This document shows positions 9,654 to 20,688 of a stretch of DNA of 64,000 nt, piece by piece. A program made the translations under genes and the position numbers. The stretch is from Zygnema circumcarinatum. Lineage: Eukaryota; Streptophyta; Zygnematophyceae; Zygnematales; Zygnemataceae. Under the pieces are notes generated by a model that ran no database searches, had not been told where the DNA came from, and saw nothing but the letters and a program-made list of their open reading frames with translations. Each line of letters begins with the position of its first letter. Positions within the stretch are counted from its first letter, which is position 1. The stretch spans positions 1,036,220-1,100,219 of the forward strand of contig CM074804.1 in assembly GCA_037447605.1 (NCBI GenBank), in the 5' to 3' direction.

Positions 9654-12109
9654 ATGGTGTCAAGCAGTTCAAGTGGTAATGCCAACCCTGCTCGATACCC
9701 TTCTCGCTTTGTGACATCTGGCAAAATGGCTTTCGCAACAGGGCAGGGAATTGTTTGGAGTAATGCAGAGTACATCAGCATGATCTTGAACCTGAATTTG
9801 CTTAATTTACAGGCATATCATGTTTTAGTCAGTCGGAAACGTTAGGGCGTTTCTCTCTCTCTCTCTCTCTATAAGGCTGAGATAGGGTACATGGGCCCTT
9901 TGGTTCTTACAGCGACTCAGTCTTTTCCTTCTTTTCGAGTGAATTTTTCAGGGTGCAAGGCTGCTGGACCCTGTGGTCTTCGATGCCGCAAAGCTCACAG
10001 TCGACTTCATGGATGCAGTGAACCCAGCAGATGTGGCCTATCCACAGCAGCTACTGCCAAGATGTTACACTCTTACACACCATGATGTGACCGCTGAACT
10101 CCAACTTTCCATAGGATCGTGTGTTAATGAGAGACAGGTCAGCCTCGTACTTTCCCCTGTTGCTCGCTTTAGGATGGTGGTGCCACTCATCGGCGACCGA
10201 AAACAGGAGGAATGCGAGGTCAATGTCTCTCAGAACATGATCGAGGGAGTGTGGTGTGTGAAGCCGTTTAACTGTAGACCTGCTTCTTGAACGATTAGTG
10301 AAATCTGCTGTTTCATGAATTGTAACTGAAATATTACGAGGCCAGACTCAGCTCATCATTTTTTGATCGGCTACTCCGTTCTAGAAGCCATCCTGGACTT
10401 TTCTTTGCAGATTATGTGGCGATGAACGGTAGTTAGATTGTTGTTCAAAAACTTGACATTTACACCGTCGTAATGTGAATGTACTTGAGCAAATGGCGCT
10501 CCATGATCCCCGCCAGCACGATGAAAAACTAGATATGGGAAGAGCTCTCCTTGCCTATTGTGGTTTTTGTTATGGACATGGCTAACGGGGGCAGACGCTC
10601 CACGCGATAATCTGGTTTGGTTAACCTCATTAGGCCGTGGGTTTAGTCCTCAGCACTAATTCTTTCCATTTCTCGCAGGTTTCCTTTTTGTTGTTCTTGG
10701 AGCTCCATCTTGTGCTTTACTGATCCTACACTTCACAAATAAGATTGGAAGAGTCCCTCTCCAGATTCATACACTCTTTACTCATTGCTGTTAATCTGAG
10801 TTTGTATGATTGCAGCTTAGTGGCTGGTATACTCGCCTCCTGCGCGATGAAGTTGTAGCAGAGTGGCGGACGAATGGCCATAATCCAAATTGTCTGTCAT
10901 TGCATGTGCACTGCCATATAAGTGGAGGGCAGGCCTTCCTTGCGCCAGCATCACTTAGAGACTGGATCTTTCAAAGAGAGATGCCCCTGGTGAGTTACTC
11001 AGCTCACAATTATGTATGTCTAGCCGTCTGTAAACTACACGCTGACCTCCATCTGTTAGAATGGCCGAGAATTGCACGGTAGATATATTTTTCTCTATGT
11101 CTTTGGCTAATGCTTTCTATCTTCTGTTTTGCAAAATAATATCTCATAGCGTTGTGTTGTCTTCTTGTTAAAACAGGTCCTACAAGCGTTCAGACATGGG
11201 GATAGAGCACTTTTTGAGATGCATCCAAGTAAGTTTTTGATTGCCTTTCCATTTCTTGTTGGAATTGGACACACTAGGTCGGTGGCTGGCAGGCATGCAT
11301 GGTGCCCTCTGTATTACTTTAAGAACTGCAGTTTTCACGGTAATTAATTGCTGGTGCCACATTTTGGTTTTTTTGGACACTAGTCAAGCATGGTTTGCCT
11401 CGATACTGAATGCGAAGTGCTAACAGAGGACGTATGCAGGCATAGAATGTCGCTTCAGAATATTCTAGGGTTTGATAATGCTTCTTCCGGCAGGGCTTGG
11501 TATTGGCGATTCTTGAACCTTTCTTGGATGTATAGAAATGATGGTATCTCATGAGGAGGGTTAAATTTCACTTAAAATCTCAGGAAATGGACGGCTAGGC
11601 ATCTAGCTTTAGAATTCAGCCCTAAAACTAAACCAGATGTATGAAAATTCACTCAAATAAATACACATCTTGATCATTTTCATAATCTTGTCTTGGGTGA
11701 TGTCCAGAACGAGGACCTGAAATTGATCTCTCTTTCTCAGCCGTCGATTCTCATGTAATGATGATCTTTTTTTTGTGAATCCGCTGCAGAGCTTGACTTC
11801 GCAACTGTGTGGGTGCATTACCACTCAGTTGACCCTCGCTTCAGCCGCGCTGACTGTTGGGGTCCCTTACGCTTAGCAGTAGGCCACCTTGATTCCTCGT
11901 TAGATAATGGTGTAAGTAAGAATGAGCAGCCAAGGGCTTCAAGACTACATTCACTGCAGGACGAGGCAGACTGGATAAAAGACCTCAATGTAATGCCAGA
12001 CTTAGAGCTGAATGAGGCTCTCTTCCTCGGCTGTGATGGAGAGGAGCTGGTCAGCCTCGTGGAAGAGATACCGTCTTCAACTCTGCTTGAAAGCGAGTCT
12101 GTACATTAG
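9654..12109 (+). CDS. SGR: STAY-GREEN family protein (Mg-dechelatase)
   Basis: Core exons 9952-10137, 10816-10989, 11177-11228 and 11790-12109 join in phase and give 243 residues. They include the family blocks FDAAKLTV, LPRCYTLTHHDVTAELQLS, GWYTRLLRDEVVAEW, SLHVHCHISGG, VLQAFRHGD and VWVHYHS...CWGPL. Family members remove Mg from chlorophyll a, the first committed step of chlorophyll breakdown in the plastid, and promote disassembly of light-harvesting complexes. The Cys-rich C-terminal motif of angiosperm SGR is absent, so the tail is SGRL-like. The first exon is uncertain. I propose 9654-9827 (donor tta|gtcagt), giving a Ser/Ala/Arg-rich transit-peptide-like start, MVSSSSSGNANPARYPSRFV. 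A second transit-like start at 9891 is one base out of frame. Gene identity is strong; the start is weak. Confidence 0.88.
9852..9875 (+). promoter_or_regulatory. CT tract followed by TATAAG, possible core promoter
   Basis: A short CT run is followed directly by TATAAG, then an ATG at 9891. It may be an internal core promoter or only the polypyrimidine tract of the intron before 9952. Both readings fit. Confidence 0.25.
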
Positions 12110-12499
12110 TTGCAGAAATGTAGCTGTGTAGGAGCTCTGTGGGAGAGCTCGACTATAGTGTCCCCTGGGAAGCTCTGACTGTGTAAATTTACTCTGGAAA
12201 GAATAAGGGGAGGTGGGTCCGACTATATGTGGCTTGATCCAGGTAAGAAAAGAAGGCATTCCTCTCTTCGTGGAGAAAGGAGGCTCCGCCGGCTGTCCTG
12301 TAACTCTTCCACCGTATTTGGTCCATTGGAAGACCCGGCCTTCTACTGCCTGCTTTCGATATTCTTGCAGGGGTGGACCCTGATTTTGACACAGGTCCAT
12401 CCCAGCACTTCTGGTACATTAATTTCATGCTGAGAACCCTAAAAATATGGCTTTGGAGGCTCATTTTGACTAGTCAACTTTCGGAGTTTGTAAGCACCT

Positions 12500-12985
12500 T
12501 CAGAGAGTTTTTTTTTATCACAACTCTCTGTTGACATCCCTCTCTCTCTCCCATCCTCACTCGTGACATCTCTCCCCCTCTCTCCCTTGACATCCCTTTC
12601 GCCTTCTCCAGTTCTCTCGTCGTGACATTTCTCCCTTCCTTGACATCTCTCTCGTTCTCTCTCCCTGACATCTTTGTCTCTTCCTTGACATATCTCTCTC
12701 TCTCTCCTTTTAACATCTCCCTCTCTTTGACATCTTTCTTCCCTCCCCTTTACAGCACGCTCTCTCTTTCGACAAGATTCTCTTTCTCACTCCCTTGACA
12801 TCTCTCTCCTTTCACATCTCCCTCTCTTATGACATCTCTCGCTCTCTCCTTCACATCTCTCTCCTTGACATATATCTCTCTCTCTCCCTTGACACCCCCC
12901 CCCCCCCTCCCTCGTCATCTTCCACTCTCTCCCTCGACATATCTGTCCCTCGACATCTCTCTTTCCCTTCTGACATCACTCTCGG
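12500..12985. repeat. Imperfect tandem repeat of TGACATCTCTCTC type
   Basis: About 25 degenerate copies of a TTGACATCTCTCTC-like unit, irregularly spaced by CT or CCT runs, lie downstream of the STAY-GREEN stop codon. Confidence 0.8.
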
Positions 12986-13770
12986 TCTAGGTGTTATGGT
13001 GAACCCTCCGCAGTTTCGTCAAAGAACAGCCTGAGACTAGTTTATTTTTTTCATGTATTGAAACTCGCCAAGAAAAGTGTTTCCCTCTGCTCGCAATAAG
13101 GAGGGATGGTTTCTTCCAAATGAATACTTTGTTTCAATCGGTAAAGTGATGGGAGGCCTTTGATGTGTCTGTGATGCCGGTGCCTATGTTGGGGGCATAT
13201 TGCTGTCATTGCAGATAGATTGGTCAAGTATTTCGAATTATCAAGTCATGGAGAAGATTAGTTATGTTGCAAGATAATAATAAAGTGAAATCAACTTCAG
13301 GCAGGATTGGAAAGCAGCCGCTTGGATGAGCAAAACCTACACCTATGTGGAAGTTCTAAATTTGAGCGTAGGTTTTCTAAATCTTTATAACATTCACTGC
13401 CTAAACGCTTTAGTAGCTGACAGGATGATTTGCACGAGGGGCAATTGTAATGGCAGCATGCAACATGTGAACATGTGCAGACGAGACAAGCCGTGATTGG
13501 CTCCCGTTTATAAGAATATCTGCAATGGAAGAGCAATTGCCAAGCCATAAATTGACGTGTGCCATTTTAAGAAGTGGAGGCTGTTACATTCAAGGGAATT
13601 ACCAGCTGCTAGAAATGGGCGAATGGGTGTTGTTGTTGACCGTGTCGGTGGCCTTCCGCCGCTCCCTCCCTCCTGCCCTCCCTCCCTCCCTCCGCGCGAT
13701 GTGCCACACATCGGCGACCTTCGCGGCTGAGAGAGGGCTTGAAGCGTTGCGGAGCCTAGGCGTAGCTTTC

Positions 13771-13868
13771 AGCTTTTTTTCTTTGTCCTTAGGTTCTTTG
13801 CGACCAGTTCCTCGTGGTTCCCCATGATAATTTTGGCCATGTAGATTTCATGGCATCATCGCCATTGT
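13771..13868. repeat. Dispersed ~90-bp repeat, copy B
   Basis: T/C tract, TCCTTAGG, then CCAGTTCCTCGTGGTTCCCC and CATGGCATCATCGCCATTG. Similar to copies A (1821-1911) and C (15881-15977). Confidence 0.65.
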
Positions 13869-14352
13869 GAGATCAATGCTACATCTCTCCCAGAAACAAT
13901 GAAACAATCGGCAAACAAAACTGCAGAAGACTATCGACATAAAAGAGGTTTAGAACCAACGAATTCGACAAGGACACAAAAAAGCAATCTAAGGGTCACC
14001 ACTGGCTCAACATTCGTCCCATAGAATCTTGAAGTTCCATGTCCTTCACAAACGCCAACGCCAGACGGACAGAGCACCGAAACAGCAATACACGGCTCCC
14101 TTGCTTCTACAGTAACTGTGGGAAAAAAAAAAGCATTCCGTGATAGTAAAGTTGAAGAAAAGTGTACATGGGAGGAATGGCCTCAGCCTGCTGACGCCAA
14201 AGCTTGCGAAGAGCTACATCTTTAGATATACAAGCTATTGTAGCTCACTTATTCCGATAACTCTGAGCAAAGAAAGAGCTCGAAGAAGTGCTGTTGCTGA
14301 GAATACTAAGCATTTTTCAGACGGGTAAAACAAGGATGGGAAACCTAAGTAT

Positions 14353-15216
14353 TTATGAACCTGCAGCTTCAAAAGAAGCAATCGCATTCACCCCCTCCAA
14401 AAGGTCCTCTGTCTGCTTCTCCAAAAGTTCCTCCAGGTTCTGCATCCGGTGTTCCATAATTTCGAGTTCTTCCATGACAGCTACTTTTGCAGCTTGCACG
14501 AATGCAGAAACTTCAGCATCATAGCTGTGCCTCCTTTTCTTCTTCGCGCTGCCAGGGGTTGTTTCAACGTCTGCTCTATTTGCAGAGCTTTCAAGCCTGC
14601 GCACTGAAAACTCAGGATTGAGATTCGGCTGATCTCCAAGCCACTCTTCTAATGCCAGGAAAACCCTATCGCTGAAGTAGGAAGGCAAACCATGCTCCTT
14701 TCTCTCACGCGGAGTCATATCCCAGTACGCAGGCTTGCCAGGCGGATTCCTGTACTTCACTTTCTTGTAATCTCGCTTCAAATTCTCCCACTTTTGTCGG
14801 CATCGAGTCTTGTCCTTATCAGTCACGCCTTGCGCTACCATTTCCTCGGCTACAATCGTCCATTTTTCGTCTGCTGAAGCCGGAGGTCCATTCCATCCTC
14901 CCATCTTTTCAACTTGCCTCCTCCTTGACTCCACCAGTACAAGAGTTTCCAGTTCCGTCCATTTTGCCTGTCTGAAGCTCGTCGCCTCCGCCTGCTTCCA
15001 GCCATCATGCTGCTGTATCGGAGTCCACATGCTGCCGCCGAGCGGCGAAATATGGTACTCAGCATGCATCGGACTCATGTCCTGACCGTCGTCCTTCATG
15101 CCTCTCCTCATTTGCAGAAGTGAATGCTGAAAGGGAACTATCATGTTCCCTCCTGTAGGCGAGCCTCCCGGCCATAACTGCCGTCTCTCCATAGCGCGCG
15201 CGCCGCACCGCTGCAT
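14353..15216 (-). CDS. Trihelix (MYB/SANT-like) transcription factor
   Basis: Uninterrupted minus-strand frame of 287 residues. The trihelix DNA-binding domain lies at about residues 85-155: KWTELETLVLVESRRR, a spacer with W...EKWTIVAEEMVAQG, then TRCRQKWENLKRDYKKV. Next comes the motif MTPRERKEHGLPSYF, a basic nuclear-localisation-like KKKRR, and a C-terminal predicted coiled coil (VAVMEELEIMEHRMQNLEEL) likely used for dimerisation. This architecture matches plant trihelix factors that bind GT-type promoter elements. ATG at 15216 is the first in frame; ATG at 15192 (MERRQLW) is an alternative. Upstream sequence carries several ACGTG cores. Target genes unknown. Confidence 0.88.
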   Translation of the reverse strand: MQRCGARAMERRQLWPGGSPTGGNMIVPFQHSLLQMRRGMKDDGQDMSPMHAEYHISPLGGSMWTPIQQHDGWKQAEATSFRQAKWTELETLVLVESRRRQVEKMGGWNGPPASADEKWTIVAEEMVAQGVTDKDKTRCRQKWENLKRDYKKVKYRNPPGKPAYWDMTPRERKEHGLPSYFSDRVFLALEEWLGDQPNLNPEFSVRRLESSANRADVETTPGSAKKKRRHSYDAEVSAFVQAAKVAVMEELEIMEHRMQNLEELLEKQTEDLLEGVNAIASFEAAGS

Positions 15217-15559
15217 TCAACCAATCCGCCATATTAAACTTCACACGATTATTATTCCTCCACTCAACTTCCCTTCCACCTTCAACCCCCTCCCTTCCAA
15301 CTCGCTCCTCTCGCCCTTCCCGCTTCCCGCTCCCCCCTCCTGCAACCGCCCTCTTTGCAGCGCCTCAGAAAATCGAACCATAAACAGAAAAAGCTGTAGA
15401 AGCATGAAGAAGCTGAACTGCGTGCGTACGTTTGTAAGCTTCACGCATTCCCACCGTTCACATGGCCGCCATAGCCATGGCCGCGTTCCCTCCCGCTCCT
15501 TGCCGCTGTCCCCTCCGCCATGAACAGTTCAACTGTCGCCAGCCCTAACGCTCTCTTTA

Positions 15560-15612
15560 ACACGTGCCAACCTCCTATTCACACGTGTGAATTCGCCTCC
15601 CGCACGTGTGAC
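15560..15612. promoter_or_regulatory. Cluster of three CACGTG/ACGTG motifs
   Basis: AACACGTGCC, TTCACACGTGTGAA and GCACGTGTGAC occur within about 50 bp, 350-400 bp upstream of the trihelix start. CACGTG cores are bound by bZIP, bHLH and BZR factors in plants. Function inferred only from motif content. Confidence 0.4.
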
Positions 15613-15880
15613 GGGGTCCCCCCATTCGCTCCAGCCGTGATAAGCCCCAGCCCTCGTCCGTACATTCAAACGGTTTTCATGATCCCGTTTTAGGATTCTG
15701 CGTGTCTACCTCTCCATGCAGTTTTACGTCTGTGGAACGTTGTGCCACAGAACGGTGCACATGAGTCGAATTTTTGGGATTCAATTTTTGTTTGAATTTT
15801 TACGGAGATCGCATATATGGAGAGGCGTTGTTGAGCATCGAAGCAGAGCAGGCTCAAAGTTCAGAGCTCAGAGCTCATAG

Positions 15881-15977
15881 CCTTTTCCTTTCTGTCCTTG
15901 GAGGTTGGTTCTTCGTGGTTTCCCCAAGGACAAAGAATTTGTAGAATCCCTCTACATTTGATGGCGTCGCCATTGAC
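15881..15977. repeat. Dispersed ~90-bp repeat, copy C
   Basis: T/C tract, CTGTCCTTGG, GGTTCTTCGTGGTTTCCCC and CATTTGATGGCGTCGCCATT, matching copies A and B with substitutions and small indels. Confidence 0.6.
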
Positions 15978-16776
15978 TAATGCAAATACACCTCGTGAGT
16001 TCAATCAAACATCTTTCCCCTTTCATTCTGTCCTATATTATTACAAAGTTTGCAATAGCAAGGAAACGAAACCAAGCATTTAAACTTTATGATTATATAT
16101 ATGCGTACGAACTTAGGAACCATCGAAGCTAAACCACATAATGAAGTGCAGCTGAAGATGTTCCTGTTTGTAGTTCTTAGGGCTTTCAGAGTTTTCGCTA
16201 GCCTGCTTATATCATGTGATTCCATTTGTATACTTTCGTTCTCAGTTTCCTTGAGTACGTGAAGGTCGAAAAACAGCAAGACGTGCTCGAGCCATCTTTG
16301 ACCCCTCTTCAGCCCATTTTCAACACATTAGGGATTTTTTCTTGTTCACAAAGGAAAAGAAACAAAGAAAGAAAACTGTACAGGTCCATTGACAGTGACA
16401 GCTCTGGACCTCTACAAAGCTTCACATGTTGCAGTCCCCCCAGTCTCTTGCACTGGGCAGCAAATGCCCCTCTCACCCACCTCGCTAAGTCGCTGACCCT
16501 AATTTACAAGCAGCACAACAATCACTTCCCTCCTGTACACGCGTGCATGCTTTCTAACCTACAAACCATCCATCCATCCATCCATGCGTCCTACCCTAGT
16601 TCATACACACTGCGGAGCAGCAGAAACCCTAAGCTCTCCAAAGCTTCAACCATCCGAACGTCCGTCCCACTCACAACGTTACCAATAGGCCGTCAAGGAG
16701 CACATTCTCCCCTTGCAAGTGTTCAGTGTCCAGTGCAGCTCACAGAACAAGGAATTCCTTCGGAGATGAGATGCAT

Positions 16777-19700
16777 TCAGAACCTGAACTTACAGCTCCC
16801 AAAGTAGTCTCCCCCCCCCCTCGAGACCTTCATCTTTTGTAGTATGAGGAGAGCCACCGCACACATCAGCCACGCCACGACGAGCAATACCACCGCCACC
16901 TTCAGGGTGTTGTCCATATAGCGCCAACCATCCAGGAAGTCGTCCGCCATGGATGAGAGCTGAGCCCCAACATAAATCCTCCCACCATGTGAACTTCAGG
17001 AGGACATGACTTGTAGGAAAAGACGGCTACGAGACGCTCTTATTGAACTGGTCAGTTTCGATTTGATCAAGCCAGATCGTACCTGACTAACGAGAGTGAC
17101 CAAATGTACGAAAAATAGATTTAAGGTAGATTTGCATCCCGGGTAAAACAATAAGAAAGTAAAATGGGAGAGAGGTGCTTCTATGATTTAACAGCTCATC
17201 TTAGGGTGCGTTCCCTCTCTTGGAACCTTTCAACTCCGACAAAATTTTCAGTTACTTTAGGCACAACGAGGGACGCAACGTAAGCAGGAGCTGCACCCAC
17301 CTGAACTGCCGTAGCATAGAAAACGTTCGGCTTATATGGGAGGTTCTTGTCAGCGCGATAGAGAGCAAACTCGAGCATTTCCAGCAAAGCCATATCTTCC
17401 GTGGAATCGGCTTTTCCCTCGTCTTCCACAGTTCTCCGCGTGTACCCTGACATGAAAAAGAAAACTTTCAAATTTCACAACTTGGCTGAACAAAAGCCAA
17501 GGAAGGGTTCTGTGCAAGGCGTTCTAATGTCACAATGCTAGAAATTCACCATTATCATCGAAATAATTATTCGAAACTATTGTGTTTGGTGAAGAATCTG
17601 ACGGTATTGGGATCTCATCAGCTGGAAGAAAGAAAGAACGCGGATAAACATGCAGAATTTCTGAAGCAGTTTGCAATTGATGTCTACGTGTTACCCAGGC
17701 CTACTGCAGACTTGCTCTCGAAATTCCACACCAGCACAAGTTAAGTGAAGTGCAATAAGTGAAGGAAACGAACGCACCTGCAATGTCAAAGACGTAATCC
17801 ACAGGGGACACCCCCAAGATCTTTCCGAGTAGAATTTGGGCCTCAATGCGGTCTTCAGCTTTCAAGCGGTCGCCATGCGTCATCACCACTACAGGGCGAT
17901 CATCTGACGCCACAAAAGAAGGGGGGTGAGAGAGAAAAAAGGAAAGAAGAACGAAAGGGGGAGAGGGAAGCGGGAGCGAGTGAGGGAGGGAAGGAGGGAG
18001 GGAGTTGGGTGGAGGGAGGGGGAGGGGGATCCTGATAACCGCTCCATACCTTTGAATGAAAGAAACGGGTTCGTGCACAAACGTTTCAAATTTCGAATGG
18101 CCATCTCATCATTGCGCTCCAATATGCAATGCAGGGACACTGCCGACACCGCCAAGATAACAAAATTGACTTGTCGTTTTTCAGAAAGCTTGTGCAGCCC
18201 TTGGCGAGCTCGAGCATCAAGATTCTCCCTCTCACCGCTGCTGTCACTCTTCCTGCTCAATGCGCTCATCAAACCCAAAACCAATTTCATCAAATTTGTA
18301 CCCGAAGGAGCAGACAAGAACATACCTGCCTTATTAGCTCACATACACGTATATAGCAAAGGGAATTATTGTCATCATTTCGAAGCCATGTATGTTCAGG
18401 CTATGAGCCTGCCCTTCGCACTGAAAAGAAGGTACACTTATTCCTACACTTCAAATGGGAAATAATAGTAATGAGACCATTGCTTATCGCCAGACGCCAC
18501 TGACTCCAGCAGCAACAATATTGTCTCTGGAGTTGGATTTCAGCTACTGCAACCCCATTGTCTGAAGCGTAGAACTCAACTTGTCCACCCAAGCGGTGCC
18601 CTTAATACTCAAGTAGCTTGTAATGCGAAGCAGTTGAGAATGGATGCACGACTTGACCCTGTAATCACAGTGAATATGAATTACCTGACCACTTTCTGTC
18701 CATGGCGTACCCCTTTCACAATCCAGTTCCGGACAATTGCTCGACCTTCCTCGGAGTCCATGGATGGCAGGCCACGGCTGTCAAATACAACAATCTTGCC
18801 TGATTCCTCACATACATTATATTCCTCGAGAAGAAACGTTCCATTCTCCCCTTGTTGATCTGTGAAAACGAAAGAGCAAGGTTTAGCAGTATATCTCGTT
18901 ACATTCCTCGGAGTATCGTCATGAAACAAACTCTTAATCGCGAAACTATTCAGGCCCCTTAAGGCTGTGAATGCGTTAACAGGTCGGAAAGCCCTATTCA
19001 ATACCCGATGTGTGTTCCACGCCAATCATGCTTCCAAGCACGGAAGGACGCAGCCAACACTAGAAACAATTGCTCCAAAAAAGCCAACAAAAAATCATGA
19101 TCTCGCCAGAGGCACCAACGAACAATTACAATGCTCTCACCAAGTACTTGAGCCATGTCGAATCCCTGCTTCTTTCCGTTAAGCACACGAATCATATTGT
19201 TGATCAATGTACTCTTCCCGGCTCCCATAGGACCCACCACTAAGAACGTTGTAGCTTTGGGGATTTGGTAGTCATGTTTGGTCCTGCCACCTGCTGGGTA
19301 GAGGTGATTCCCCGGTCGGTATCTGGACAAGGCCCCGGAATAAAAATAGAATTAGACAGTTTATTATACTGATTTTGGCAGCTAATTGAATACAACAGCC
19401 ATCTGCTGGAAAAAGAAAAACAGCAGAAAAATACCCACAACAAGGCCGCCATTCTTCTTCAAAGACATCAAGCGTGGCAAAACAGCCATTGCTGTAAGAG
19501 CAGAGAACAGCTCGAGAGGCATTGCCTTCATATGCAAACCAGGATGCTTTCAATTGAAAAGGATAAAAAAGGTAGTTCAATTCTCCAGATATTAACAAGC
19601 ACGAAGAAATGTAGGAGGTACATTGCGTTGTGTTTTAGATTAGCACAAGTAATGCAATTAGGCGAGATGAAAATAAAATTTCTTACTCGGCAATCTTCCG

Positions 19701-20688
19701 GCGGAACTCCTCAAGCTTGTCAGCTCGCTTTACGAGAGACTGCCGCTTCTGTTGAAGCTGCTGCTTTAGCCTCTCATGCTCAGCTTTTTCCCCTTCATCC
19801 ATGTCCTTTCCAAAAGAAAAGTTCAAGCCTTGAAAACTTGGCTCAATGGGAGCTTCCTCTATTTGAATGGGAGCGATATCCTCAGTTGTTCCTGTAGTTG
19901 GATTCGGGAAGATACGGCAGTCCAGACCTTCTGGCGCGCGAGGACTTTCCGTGCCTTCGGTTGACTGAAGACTCCCATATCTAAGATCTGTCCAGTCCTC
20001 CGACAATCCTCGGAGGGTTGGAAGGTCCTTTACAGACTCTGCACGACGAAGGCAAAGAGAGTAGACCCCCATTTTAACAACTCGGGGTTCTAACATCAAA
20101 CCTCGCATGGAAATTTAAGGTGCAACAGCTTCGACTCCAGGCTGTAGAAGACAGCACGCACAATTGAAAAATGAAACAAGGACGTAAACGTATTCGTAAT
20201 TCTGTCCTACGATTCAGTCCACTGTTTAGGAGAGTGTCAAACAGATCATGTCTAATACACGGTTACTTAAAATGCGCCAGTAGAGGGAGCTATCAGCCCT
20301 CAATTCATACCTCCACCCATGGTTGTTGAAGAAAGAAGCGCGGAAGTCTGAAAAGAACGAACCTGCGGACCGTCGATTCAGGACAACGTCAGCAAAATCC
20401 CAGCCGATACGAATTCCGACTTTGCTAGTGTTATTCTTGCACGCTTGCTGAACGCAAAAAATGTTTTCCGACATCAAAATGATTAAAGATTACCTCAAGC
20501 ATTCGCATCATCAAACTCTGAAAGCATGCCTTCCACAATTCTTATCCACAGAACGTGCATCCAAACTTCACAGCCACTCCTTGAAACATCATGTTCCACC
20601 ATTCACCATTCAGGTATGCAGTTCCAAGACTCTTCAGCTGCATGCATGTCTTGAGCAAACAATAAAGCTCTCCAGCAATATTTTGCAT
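16777..20688 (-). CDS. P-loop GTPase-like protein with alternative C-terminal membrane tail
   Basis: Minus-strand exons that join in phase: 20267-20447, 19687-20089, 19141-19322, 18685-18859, 18050-18252, 17778-17903, 17301-17446 and 16777-16959. A first exon with MQNIAGELYCLLKTCMQL probably starts at 20688 (or 20853); its donor is unresolved. The G1 motif is VVGPMGAGKST, a G3-like site is VVFDSRG, and a G4-like site is VVVMTHGDRLK. The set recalls IFI44-like or other large-GTPase G domains; I cannot name the orthologue. The last exon encodes a hydrophobic segment (LKVAVVLLVVAWLMCAVALL) typical of a tail anchor. If the donor CAG|gtgggt at 17301 is not used, exon 7 reads on to a TGA at 17196 and the protein lacks this anchor. 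Cellular role unknown. Confidence 0.75.

Larger units (their letters stand above)
12110..14352. other. Intergenic region between STAY-GREEN (+) and trihelix gene (-)
   Basis: Convergent 3' flanks. Includes the GACATCTCTC-type tandem repeat (about 12500-12985) and dispersed repeat copy B. A Cys-rich minus frame at 13297-13548 was examined and not accepted as a gene. Confidence 0.5.
15217..16776. other. Upstream region of trihelix gene and 3' flank of GTPase gene
   Basis: Holds three ACGTG-containing sites (about 15560-15612), dispersed repeat copy C, and CATC microrepeats near 16570. The plus-strand frame 16226-16807 has unremarkable composition and overlaps the 3' flank of the minus-strand GTPase gene, so I do not call it. 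Confidence 0.5.

Noticed and set aside
13297-13548. Cys-rich minus frame resembling a zinc-binding peptide
   Set aside because: Starts with a mixed composition, has no recognised domain spacing, and has no splice partners.
16226-16807. 193-residue plus frame
   Set aside because: No family resemblance, and it overlaps the last exon of the GTPase gene on the other strand.
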